NCBI GenBank assembly: GCA_036745875.1
Contig: DAIOFH010000008.1
Span: 1 to 47,950, forward strand
DNA: 47,950 bases
Direction of reading: 5' to 3'
From: DAIOFH01 sp036745875
GTDB lineage: Bacteria > Planctomycetota > SZUA-567
Shown piece by piece: positions 23,684 to 31,410 of this stretch (positions are counted from its first letter, which is position 1; every line of letters begins with the position of its first letter). A program made the translations under genes and the position numbers. The notes below the pieces were generated by a model. It ran no database searches, was not told where the DNA came from, and worked only from the letters and a program-made list of their open reading frames with translations.

Positions 23684-24958
23684 ATGACCGGTTGCCGATC
23701 ACATATACGCGTCCTGGCCATCGGGCTAGCGCTTCTTTTTGCCTACACTGCGGCATGCCCCGCCGCTCAGCCGCCACTGGACGAAAAAACCGAAGAGCAG
23801 CTTCGCGCCCTCGACAACATCGTCTCCGAAATCAAAAATCCATACGGCGACGCGGACCCGGCGCAACGCACCAGCCGCGGCGAACGCCTTAACCAGGCTT
23901 TTGTCGCCCTTACGGGACAGGCCATTAACCCGCTCGTAGGGGTTACGGTCCTCGGGATGTACAATTATTTCCGGACAGACGAGATTTACCGTGAATACCT
24001 CCCGCTCCACGACCAACCCTATGTCTGGATCCCGTTCCTTGTCATAATCCTGTTGATGCTTTTCAACAGCACCATCTGCGAGGCGATGCCGTTCCTCAAG
24101 GTCCCGCTGAATGCGCTAGGCGACTTCGTCAACAAGGTGGGCGCGGTCTCTCTCCTGCCACTGATAGTCAAACTCTTCGCCGAAAGCGTCGCCGAACCAT
24201 TTGCGGAAGAAATCACCTGGCTCCACGCCGCCCTCTCCTCCACCGCCTACGCAGGGGAGTTCGCCGTCGCCGGGGCGGCCTGGCACGCCGCCGGCTGGCT
24301 CGCGGCCGCCGTGGTGGGGACTGTCGTCTATCTCGTCGTCTGGCTCACCTTCAACGTCATCGACGTCGTCATCCTCATTTGCCCCTTCCCCGGCGTCGAC
24401 GCGATACTCAAATCGTTCCGCCTCGCCGTCATTGCGGCGCTTACCGGAATTTACCAGGTCTCGCCGACCCTCGCCCTCATACTCGCCTGCATTATCGTGC
24501 TGGTGTCTTTGTTTGTCGCCGGATGGTCGTTCCGCCTGTCCGTGTTCGGCTTCATTTTTTCCACTGACATTCTGTTTTTCCGTAAGCGCCTAATCGAGCC
24601 GAGAGAAGCCCGCGCCTTCTCGACGACTGGCCTGGCGCAAGCGAAGCGCCTCCCCATGCGCACCCTGGGCACCGTGTCCACAGACGCTTCCGGCGAACTC
24701 CTGTTCACCTACCGCCCTTGGCTCGTCTTTGGCAAAAAGACGCTTGCCCTCGGCCGTGCAGCGGATTTCTACTGCGCCAGGGGCTTTGCCAGCCCACTGA
24801 TCGTCAGCGCCGGCAGAGCCGGGGTATCTTGGCTCCGCCTGCCGCCCCGCTACCGCAAACAGGAAAACGACATAGTGAGCGCCTTCGGCCTGCGCGAAAC
24901 GGTCGACAGCGCGCAACCCACATCCATCCGGAGTTGGGTCAGGACAATTGACAACTGA
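23684..24958 (+). CDS. exported multi-pass membrane protein, unknown
   Basis: 424 residues from the ATG at 23684, chosen for its ribosome site GAGGA (8 bases upstream) and because it starts a signal peptide (VLAIGLALLFAYTAACPA). Upstream starts at 23612 (TTG) and 23639 (ATG) have no such signal. After an export segment come strongly hydrophobic segments near VWIPFLVIILLMLF, a long pair WLAAAVVGTVVYLVVWLTF / VIDVVILICPFPGVDAIL, and LALILACIIVLVSLFVAGW running into FGFIFSTDILFF. The C-terminal 100 residues are soluble and basic (PRYRKQ). I recognise no family. The next gene starts 15 bases after its stop codon, so they are probably co-transcribed. Confidence 0.75.
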   Translation: MTGCRSHIRVLAIGLALLFAYTAACPAAQPPLDEKTEEQLRALDNIVSEIKNPYGDADPAQRTSRGERLNQAFVALTGQAINPLVGVTVLGMYNYFRTDEIYREYLPLHDQPYVWIPFLVIILLMLFNSTICEAMPFLKVPLNALGDFVNKVGAVSLLPLIVKLFAESVAEPFAEEITWLHAALSSTAYAGEFAVAGAAWHAAGWLAAAVVGTVVYLVVWLTFNVIDVVILICPFPGVDAILKSFRLAVIAALTGIYQVSPTLALILACIIVLVSLFVAGWSFRLSVFGFIFSTDILFFRKRLIEPREARAFSTTGLAQAKRLPMRTLGTVSTDASGELLFTYRPWLVFGKKTLALGRAADFYCARGFASPLIVSAGRAGVSWLRLPPRYRKQENDIVSAFGLRETVDSAQPTSIRSWVRTIDN

Positions 24959-24973
24959 TATCTGGAGTTTATT

Positions 24974-26092
24974 ATGTCCGGCAGCAAGCAAAACAAGCCT
25001 TCCCCCGCCGTCAACGCCCGCCTCGACCTCCTCTTCGGACACATGGCGGAAAAAGGCATGGATGTCGCCGTCATCAACCGCCGCGAGGATGTGTACTATT
25101 TCTCCGGCTTCACCGGAACGGACTGCGTGCTCCTCCTGGTCGCGAAGCGGCGTAAGCTGTTCCTGGTCACAGACGCCCGCTACACAGAGGAGGCGGAGAA
25201 GACAGCCCCCGGCTATGCGGTGACCCTGTGGAAAGGCGGTTTTGCCTCGTTCATCGGAAAATTGGTCAAGAAATTCTCCGCCCGTACGGTCGGCTTCCTG
25301 CCTTCCCAGATGACGGTCCAGTTCCATGAAGGTGTAATTGCGGAGGCGGGAAAGCGCCTGGCCTGGCTCACTCTCGCACCGGCGATTTCATCCATGCGCG
25401 CGGTGAAATCGGCGGTCGAACTGTCGGCGATGAAGCGTGCCCTCGCCTGCGCCGAAGCGGCTTTTCTCGCTTCGCGCCGCAATTGGAAGGCCGGCATGAC
25501 GGAGAAGGACGTCAAGGACGATCTTGAATGGGCGATGCGCCGACATGGCGCGGAGGATGCGGCGTTCGAAACGATTGTCGCGGTCGGGGCGAACGCTAGC
25601 CTGCCCCACGCCCACGCCGGGAACGGCAAGCTGCGACCGGGAAAAATGCTTCTCATCGACTTCGGCGCGCGCGTCGGCTTCTATAATTCCGACCTCACCC
25701 GCACCATGTGGGTCCGGGACGTTCCGTCCGTATGGCAAAAGCGCTACCAGACGGTGCTGGACTGCCAGCTCGCGGCTATTGAAAAACTTGGCCCCGGCAT
25801 TCCCGGAACGGCTGCGGACGCCGCCGCCAGGCGTATACTCGCCAAGGCGAAAATCGAACCGTATTTTACCCACAGCCTCGGCCACGGAGTCGGCCTCGCC
25901 GTCCATGAGGAGCCGCGGCTCAGCCACCTCGCCACCGAACCGCTTGTCCCCGGAAACATCGTAACGGTCGAACCGGGCGTCTACTTCCCCGGCTCCGGCG
26001 GCATACGCATAGAAGACATGGCAGCTATCGGCAAGGCCGGCGTGACCATCCTCAGCTCATTGCCGAAAGACCTGGCGTCGCAGGTTATCTGA
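24974..26092 (+). CDS. M24 family Xaa-Pro aminopeptidase
   Basis: 372 residues. It removes an N-terminal residue preceding proline from peptides (PepP/PepQ-like). The N-terminal creatinase-like domain has REDVYYFSGFTGTD, and the C-terminal pita-bread domain carries the five dimetal ligands Asp229 (LLIDFGA), Asp240 (NSDLTRT), His304 (HSLGHGVGL), Glu333 (VEPGVY) and Glu347 (IRIEDMA). Length and ligands are complete, so it should be active. GGAG lies 6 bases before the ATG. The downstream gene is convergent, with a palindromic repeat between them. Confidence 0.93.
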   Translation: MSGSKQNKPSPAVNARLDLLFGHMAEKGMDVAVINRREDVYYFSGFTGTDCVLLLVAKRRKLFLVTDARYTEEAEKTAPGYAVTLWKGGFASFIGKLVKKFSARTVGFLPSQMTVQFHEGVIAEAGKRLAWLTLAPAISSMRAVKSAVELSAMKRALACAEAAFLASRRNWKAGMTEKDVKDDLEWAMRRHGAEDAAFETIVAVGANASLPHAHAGNGKLRPGKMLLIDFGARVGFYNSDLTRTMWVRDVPSVWQKRYQTVLDCQLAAIEKLGPGIPGTAADAAARRILAKAKIEPYFTHSLGHGVGLAVHEEPRLSHLATEPLVPGNIVTVEPGVYFPGSGGIRIEDMAAIGKAGVTILSSLPKDLASQVI

Positions 26093-26168
26093 GAGCCTCG
26101 ATGTCGACCTGACGCAACGGCAAGCAATCCCAGCATAATGTACACATGCCGGATACGCGCAGAATGTC

Positions 26169-26212
26169 CTCTCCCCCTAGGGGGAGAGAGTTAGGGTGAG
26201 GGGGTGTCCATC
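26169..26212. repeat. GC-rich palindrome with GTTAGGGTGAGGGG tail, copy 1
   Basis: A perfect 20-base palindrome CTCTCCCCCTAGGGGGAGAG (26169-26188) is followed by AGTTAGGGTGAGGGGGTG. The tail motif recurs at 32803-32858. It lies between convergent genes (Xaa-Pro peptidase and hydG) and could terminate both. Confidence 0.7.
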
Positions 26213-26216
26213 CGCG

Positions 26217-27635
26217 TCAGCAATACACGTCCCTCTTCCCCGCCCGCACTTCCGCGACCATTTTCTTGGACGCTTCCCGGGGGCCTGCTTCCATCTTGTC
26301 TGCCGTTTCGTCAATAAGCTTTTCGCCTATCGCCTTCGTTTCCGGCGAGGCGTAGTCGGAGAGGTATTCCTGGAAGGTGCTTAAGGCGTTCGGGTCGCAG
26401 TGGTGGCGGATTTCCCCGGGCTTGGCCAGGTCCATGAAATCCTTGCCTGTGCGTCCGAGCCGGTAACAGCCGGTGCAGAACGATGGGACATAACCGAGGT
26501 TGGCCACGTCGCGGATGACTTCGTCAAGGTTGCGCTGGTCGCCAAGGGAGAATTGCGCTTCAGTGTCCTCCTGCAACCCTTCCTCCGAATAGCCGCCAGG
26601 ATTGGTGCGGCTGCCCGCCGAAATCTGGCTCACGCCAAGGGCGAACAACTCGCGCCTGAGGTTCGCTGTTTCCCTCGTCGACATGATGATGCCCGTATAC
26701 GGGACGGCCAGGCGCAAGATGGCGACAATCTTCCGGAAGTCGATGTCCGACACCGCGGCGGGCGGATGCTCCGCCATGTTCGACCCGACCGCCGGTTCGA
26801 TGCGCGGGACCGATATGGTGTGCGGGCCGACGCCGAAGGTATTGTCGAGGTGGCGGATATGCTGGAGCATGGCGAGTATTTCAAAGTTCCAGTTGAAAAG
26901 GCCGAACAGCACGCCGATGCCGCAGTCGTCTATCCCCGACCGCATGGCGCGGTCGAACGCCGTGACCCGCCAGTCGTAATCCGTTTTACGCCCCGCGACA
27001 TGCACCCGGTGATAAGTCTCGCGGTGGTATGTTTCCTGGAACAGCTGATAGGTCCCGATCCCCGCATCCTTCAGTTGGGCGAACTCGTCACGGGTCAGTG
27101 GCGCGACGTTGGCGTTGACGCGGCGGATTTCCCCCGGACCCGACTTGACGGAATAAATGGTTTTGATGGAGTCCAGGACATACTGGAAGCCTGATTGGGT
27201 CGGATAGGATTCCCCGGCGACCAGCAGTATGCGTTTGTGCCCCTGCTCGATGAGGATCTTCGTTTCCCTGGCGATTTCCTCCTGGGTGAGGGCGCGGCGC
27301 TTGACGTCCTTGTTCCTGGCACGGAAGGCGCAGTACAGGCATTCGTTGCCGCAGAGGTTGGATATGTAGAGGGGGGCAAAGAGGACGAGGCGCTTGCCGT
27401 AAATCTCATCCTTGATCTTCGCCGCCGTCTGGAACAATTCCGACAACAGTTCCGGATCGGACATCGGCATCAGCGCGGCGGCGTCCGCCAGGTCGAGCCC
27501 CTTCTGTTCCCGCGCCTTGGCGAGGATTTCCCTGACCTTCACCGCATCGGCCCAGCGGTTCTCGGCAAGTATTTTTCCAATTTCCTCTTCATCGATGTAG
27601 TCCGCCGTCTGGACGATCTCCTGGTCTTTTGTCAT
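26217..27635 (-). CDS. hydG: [FeFe]-hydrogenase maturase HydG (tyrosine lyase)
   Basis: 472 residues from the ATG at 27635. HydG splits tyrosine by radical chemistry to make the CO and cyanide ligands of the hydrogenase H-cluster. The radical SAM motif is C95-x3-C99-x2-C102 (CGNECLYCAF), and the C-terminal second-cluster motif unique to HydG, C387-x2-C390-x22-C413 (FCTGCYRLGR ... HHC), is intact, which separates it from ThiH. Typical pieces are YISNLCGNECLYC, FQETYHRETYHRVH and GSRTNPGGY. HydE, HydF and the hydrogenase itself are not in the window. Upstream space is peculiar: a hairpin with T run ends only 26 bases before the start. The ribosome site is weak. Confidence 0.96.
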   Translation of the reverse strand: MTKDQEIVQTADYIDEEEIGKILAENRWADAVKVREILAKAREQKGLDLADAAALMPMSDPELLSELFQTAAKIKDEIYGKRLVLFAPLYISNLCGNECLYCAFRARNKDVKRRALTQEEIARETKILIEQGHKRILLVAGESYPTQSGFQYVLDSIKTIYSVKSGPGEIRRVNANVAPLTRDEFAQLKDAGIGTYQLFQETYHRETYHRVHVAGRKTDYDWRVTAFDRAMRSGIDDCGIGVLFGLFNWNFEILAMLQHIRHLDNTFGVGPHTISVPRIEPAVGSNMAEHPPAAVSDIDFRKIVAILRLAVPYTGIIMSTRETANLRRELFALGVSQISAGSRTNPGGYSEEGLQEDTEAQFSLGDQRNLDEVIRDVANLGYVPSFCTGCYRLGRTGKDFMDLAKPGEIRHHCDPNALSTFQEYLSDYASPETKAIGEKLIDETADKMEAGPREASKKMVAEVRAGKRDVYC

Positions 27636-27661
27636 GGTTTGTCTTTCGTGCGTGCGTGGCT

Positions 27662-27699
27662 TTGTAAAAAACGCCATTCCCGCGAGTGCGGGAATGGCG
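27662..27699 (-). terminator. terminator-like hairpin just upstream of hydG
   Basis: Perfect 12-bp stem CGCCATTCCCGC / GCGGGAATGGCG with a GAGT loop and, on the minus strand, a following run TTTTTTACAAA. It would end transcripts of the 28185-30161 / 27804-28178 unit, or act as an attenuator in a hydG leader. The core ATTCCC-N8-GGGAAT resembles common dispersed repeats of other bacteria. A second hairpin AATCGGAAG / CTTCCGATT lies at 27774-27805. Confidence 0.75.
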
Positions 27700-27803
27700 G
27701 GATAATTTCTGGCAGCATGTCGAGGTGTAATGGGTAAAGCGCAATGAATCTGTCGTGATCAAAATCCCGCTGAAATCGGAAGAGTTGTCCCGCCGGCTTC
27801 CGA

Positions 27804-28178
27804 TTAGTGTCTTTTGCGCTTGCGGCGTTTTTTGTTGGCGCGGCCTGTTTTATGCTCGCCTTCGTACGCGCCGCCGATAGCGGCTTCGCCGCTCCGTGCG
27901 GCGGGATAAATGTCCGTTGGCATGCTGTTGAAGCGGGTAAAGGCATTCGACTTGAGAAGCTCGTCGACCATCTTTTTCGCTTCGTCGGCTGTTTGGGCGT
28001 CCACGCATTCGGTCTGCAGGTGGCGGCAGGTTTTGAACGCCCCCTGCCAGATGACCGTGAGGGCGTCCCCCCGGTTGAACCACCTTAGCTGCCAGCCTGG
28101 GGAATCCGGGCTGCACTGTCCCCTGACGGCAAAGCCGTCGGGAGCGAATACCGTGGGTTTACTGATTATAAGCACCAT
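27804..28178 (-). CDS. 124-residue protein with very basic C-terminus
   Basis: Unknown family. The N-terminal half has beta-type segments (LIISKPTVFAPDGF, WQLRWFNRGDALTVIWQG), the middle a helix with ADEAKKMVDELL, and the end is KTGRANKKRRKRKRH, a strongly basic tail suited to binding nucleic acid or acidic surfaces. The ATG at 28178 lies 6 bases after the stop codon of the upstream TPR gene. The ribosome-site-like AAAGGAG overlaps that stop and ends one base before the ATG, unusually close; the following GTG codon may be used instead. The genes are clearly linked. Confidence 0.65.
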   Translation of the reverse strand: MVLIISKPTVFAPDGFAVRGQCSPDSPGWQLRWFNRGDALTVIWQGAFKTCRHLQTECVDAQTADEAKKMVDELLKSNAFTRFNSMPTDIYPAARSGEAAIGGAYEGEHKTGRANKKRRKRKRH

Positions 28179-28184
28179 ACTCCT

Positions 28185-30161
28185 TTAAAGTTGGCCTTGC
28201 CCGCCCCATTGTTTCCAATAGGCTTCGCAGTCGGCCACGCCTTTTTGGGCTGTTTGATTGTTCTTGTCGATTTCGTCGAGGATGGATTTCTGGACGCCGT
28301 GGGAATTGCGGAGCTCCTGCAGGGCGAGTTCGTTCCTTCCAAGCTGCTGGTAGAGCATGGCTTTTCTCAGGTACAGGCCGCCGAGAAGGGCGCGCGGTCC
28401 CGATTCGCCCGGATTCTGGCGCGCTCGCTCGCCTGCGCGCTCGACGCCCTTGTTGATGACCTGGATGCAGTTTTCGGCAAACAGTTCGGCGCGTTCACGG
28501 TTTTCCGGGCCGAGCTTGATATAGCTGATGGCGTTGGAATAGAGTTTGCGGCTGGCGCCTTCGGCGGCCATCGCTTCGCCATAGACGGCTTCGCTGTCGT
28601 TGGGGGCGCGGCGCAGGCAATCGCCGAGCTTGGCCAGTGACTGGCGGTAGTTCTCATGTGCCTGCGCGAAAGTGGCTGCAGCCTGGTCGCGCTGGCTGAG
28701 GTTCAGCTCTTCCATCATCTTGCGCCATAGTTCGTGGCCGCGGTGGAGATAGGCGAATCCCTGTCCCCGGAGAGCGTAATAGTCGTTCGGATCAAGGCGC
28801 AGCGCGCTCTGGTAGCTGTCGATGGCGTCCTGCAGTTCGAGAAGATTGTATTGCGCATCGCCAAGCCAACGCCAAACGGCGGGGTTGTTCGGGCTGGCGC
28901 TCGTTTCACTCAGAAGCAGCGACTTGGCTTCGGCGAAACGGTTGTTCTTGACCATGTTGACGGCGTTTTCGAATTGGGCGCTGCCGCGCTGTCCGTTTGA
29001 AGCCGGCGGCTGGGCCTGGGTCGGTATCGGCGCGGGCGGAGCGGACATCACCGGCTGCGCGGGCATAGGAGCCGCATAAGGATCCCCGTACGACGGCGAC
29101 ATGGTCGTCTGCATCGGCGCGCTCGGCTGGGGGTAAGCGTTGGGGCCGAAATTATTCATGGACTCCTGGCTGTAGCTGGTGCCGGGATAGACATAGCCGT
29201 TGTTGTACGGCGAGGTCGGCGGCGGCGAGCCGGGAAGGGTGTACGAATCGCCGACAAAGCCGGAAGTTCCGGAAGGGTCGTTGGTGACGCCGGCATAGGC
29301 CTGCGGCGGCTGGGCGAACGGGTCCTGGTAGGTTTGGTACGGATCCTGGTACGGGTTGTTTTGCTGATACCCGCCTTGGGAACCCATAGCGCCGGTGGCG
29401 ACGCTGCCGTCCGGGTTGTAGCCGGTGAACTCGTCTTCGTCGCCCCACATATCATCGGGGCTTACCGGGGGAGGCGTATTGTCGTTTGAGGAAGAACGGG
29501 ACGACCTGGACGGCGTGTCGTCGTCATCATTGTCGTTGGACTTGCGGTTGCGCCACATGCCGCCTTTCCACCACGGAACCCTCTTGTCCTCGCCGGTGCT
29601 GTTCTTGGTATCGATCTGGCGGACCACCTGCTGATCGGCGACTTCGGAAGTCTTTATCCTCGCGGGCGAGACCCCCTGGCGTGTTGCAACGCGGGTTTGC
29701 TGCTGTTGCTGCGGGTTCGGTTGGTAGGGGGAATATTGCTGCGGCTGCTGTTGATAGACAGGTTGGGCGTACTGCGCCGGGTTCTGGGGCTGGCCGTATA
29801 CTGGTTGCACCGTCTGCGGCGGCAGCGGGCTCGCGGGATTCGGGTTATAGCGGTTTTCCACCGAGATAGTGGGCATGGTGAGGATGACTTCCTCTTTGGT
29901 GCTGAGGGAATTGGCTACTTCGTCCGGATGTACGTTGCCTTCATAGCGCGTGACTTGGCCTGTGGCTGCGTCGACGCCGAAGTGGGTATCGAGGAAGTGG
30001 GTGTTATCGCGGCCGGGGACGGGGCAATACTTTGCTCCTGGCGGACAATAGTATGGATCGTTCGGGTTCGTGGACTGCTGCACAGGCATCGCATTGGCTG
30101 CGATGGCGATAGTCCCGCCGACAACGATCCAGGTGGCAAGGAACAGTAATTTCCTAATCAC
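28185..30161 (-). CDS. exported TPR protein with long Q/P/Y-rich region
   Basis: About 658 residues. I favour the GTG at 30161 because AAGGGG sits 7 bases upstream; a TTG at 30167 in the same frame is too close to it. A signal peptide (RKLLFLATWIVVGGTIAIAA) ends near ANA. Residues about 30-75 are compact with Cys (YYCPPGAKYCPVPG); about 100-390 are low complexity with Gln, Pro, Tyr, Ser and Asp runs; about 395-650 carry tetratricopeptide-like helices, clearest at NPAVWRWLGDAQYNLLELQ, AIDSYQSALRLDPNDYYAL and YLRKAMLYQQLGRNELALQ. Probably a periplasmic or surface scaffold. Not recognised as a named family. Confidence 0.8.
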   Translation of the reverse strand: MIRKLLFLATWIVVGGTIAIAANAMPVQQSTNPNDPYYCPPGAKYCPVPGRDNTHFLDTHFGVDAATGQVTRYEGNVHPDEVANSLSTKEEVILTMPTISVENRYNPNPASPLPPQTVQPVYGQPQNPAQYAQPVYQQQPQQYSPYQPNPQQQQQTRVATRQGVSPARIKTSEVADQQVVRQIDTKNSTGEDKRVPWWKGGMWRNRKSNDNDDDDTPSRSSRSSSNDNTPPPVSPDDMWGDEDEFTGYNPDGSVATGAMGSQGGYQQNNPYQDPYQTYQDPFAQPPQAYAGVTNDPSGTSGFVGDSYTLPGSPPPTSPYNNGYVYPGTSYSQESMNNFGPNAYPQPSAPMQTTMSPSYGDPYAAPMPAQPVMSAPPAPIPTQAQPPASNGQRGSAQFENAVNMVKNNRFAEAKSLLLSETSASPNNPAVWRWLGDAQYNLLELQDAIDSYQSALRLDPNDYYALRGQGFAYLHRGHELWRKMMEELNLSQRDQAAATFAQAHENYRQSLAKLGDCLRRAPNDSEAVYGEAMAAEGASRKLYSNAISYIKLGPENRERAELFAENCIQVINKGVERAGERARQNPGESGPRALLGGLYLRKAMLYQQLGRNELALQELRNSHGVQKSILDEIDKNNQTAQKGVADCEAYWKQWGGQGQL

Positions 30162-30721
30162 TTTCAATCCCCTTGTTCACAGCCGCGATTTAGTCCCGGC
30201 CAAAGACGTGAATGGTGATCTACCGTGTTTACGCAAACAAACGTCGGCCAGAACGACACATTGCAAAAATCGCAACTGCGGACGGCCGATGTTTTATTTG
30301 ATCGTTACGGAACACGGAATAATGGTAATCCATTATCATTATTAAAGTTGTCAAAGCAAATAAATGACGCGCCAAAACCTAAATAGCTTATGACAACAAA
30401 AGATCATACTATAAATTACGCAATTCGATCTTTTCCTTTTGTTCTAAAAGAAAATTTTACGGTTTTATCGGATCGGATTCAAGATAATATCATACATTAT
30501 GAACCGTCACCAATAAAAAAAACGGGAAAAGTTGACACAGCAGTGATTTCCCCTGATACTGCTAGTTTTCTTGACATCGGTATGGCATGTGAATAATATT
30601 AATAGTTCTCTTCGCCGGGAGGTAGCCGGAGTTTATTTCGTATGAGCTACTTTCTGTCATGCGTTGTAGGGGAGTCCTTCGTTTTCATTGTGACATGATT
30701 TTTCCCGGGGGCGCCTGGTTT
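30162..30721. other. 560-bp divergent intergenic region
   Basis: AT-rich compared with the genes around it. It holds a perfect palindrome ATAATGG-TAAT-CCATTAT (30319-30336), possibly an operator for the TPR gene, and the strong promoter at 30571-30599. A 68-codon plus-strand frame (30390-30596) has no ribosome site and ends inside that promoter; I do not call it. Confidence 0.55.
30571..30599 (+). promoter_or_regulatory. strong sigma-70 promoter for the PEGA lipoprotein gene
   Basis: TTGACA (30571-30576), exactly 17 bases, TAATAT (30594-30599). It is the best consensus promoter I found in the window. The leader to the ATG at 30722 would be about 115 bases and includes GGGAGGTAGCCGG. Confidence 0.72.
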
Positions 30722-31327
30722 ATGCAAAAATTACTGTTTGCCGCTGTTTTATGTGGGGTATGCCTGTTGTCGGGCTGCGTCGAGCGCGCGCTCGTCATCA
30801 CCTCCGATCCGCCGGGCGCGGACGTCACCGTCAACCAGCAATGGACCGGCAAGACCCCCTATGTGCTTCCGTTCAAGCACTACGGCGTCTATGACATCTG
30901 GATCGAACACCCCGGTTTTGAAGAAAACGGCAGGGTGGTGAAATTCTACCCTCTGCATGTCGGCGAGCCGGTCAAGGCGCCGGCCTACCAGTACGCTGGA
31001 GTGGATTTCGTCACCGAAGTGGTGCTGCCCGCCACGCTTCAGGATGTTCACAATCTGCATTACGTACTGGAACGCGTGGACCAGGCGGATGATATTTCGG
31101 ACGTCCTCGCGCGCGCGGCCGACCTGCGCGCGGCGAGCCGCCTGCGCACCGGAATGCGCATGGAGCGGGACATAGCGCGCGGCCTCTACGACGCCGACGG
31201 CGCTGCCGGGGGCGACCCGGTGGCGGCTCCGGCGGACTCCTATGCCGAATACGACCAGGTCCAGGATTCGCCATTCGACGCGACGCCTCCCGATCCGATG
31301 CAGATGCCGTACTACGACGGTTTTTAA
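30722..31327 (+). CDS. PEGA-domain lipoprotein
   Basis: 201 residues from the ATG at 30722, giving a signal peptide with lipobox LLSGC. A PEGA domain follows at about residues 20-65: ALVITSDPPGADVTVN, WTGKTPYVLPF and YDIWIEHPGFE, the beta-rich fold found on extracytoplasmic and cell-surface proteins. The C-terminal half has helices with Arg and Asp and an acidic, Pro-rich, Met/Tyr tail ending PYYDGF. A strong promoter lies upstream; asnS follows 83 bases downstream on the same strand. A longer frame from 30659 would bury the signal peptide. Confidence 0.85.
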   Translation: MQKLLFAAVLCGVCLLSGCVERALVITSDPPGADVTVNQQWTGKTPYVLPFKHYGVYDIWIEHPGFEENGRVVKFYPLHVGEPVKAPAYQYAGVDFVTEVVLPATLQDVHNLHYVLERVDQADDISDVLARAADLRAASRLRTGMRMERDIARGLYDADGAAGGDPVAAPADSYAEYDQVQDSPFDATPPDPMQMPYYDGF

Positions 31328-31410
31328 TCGGGAATGCCGACGCTATCAAGACAGTATCCTGAGGGGACCTAGTTTTAGGTTCCCTCTTTTATAATGACAA
31401 AGGAAATACC

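Noticed and set aside
26217..27635. ThiH (thiamine tyrosine lyase) instead of HydG
   Set aside because: The C-terminal C-x2-C-x22-C second-cluster motif, absent in ThiH, is complete here.
30390..30596. A 68-codon plus-strand frame in the AT-rich divergent gap
   Set aside because: No ribosome site, no motif, and its end lies inside the -10 box of a strong promoter.
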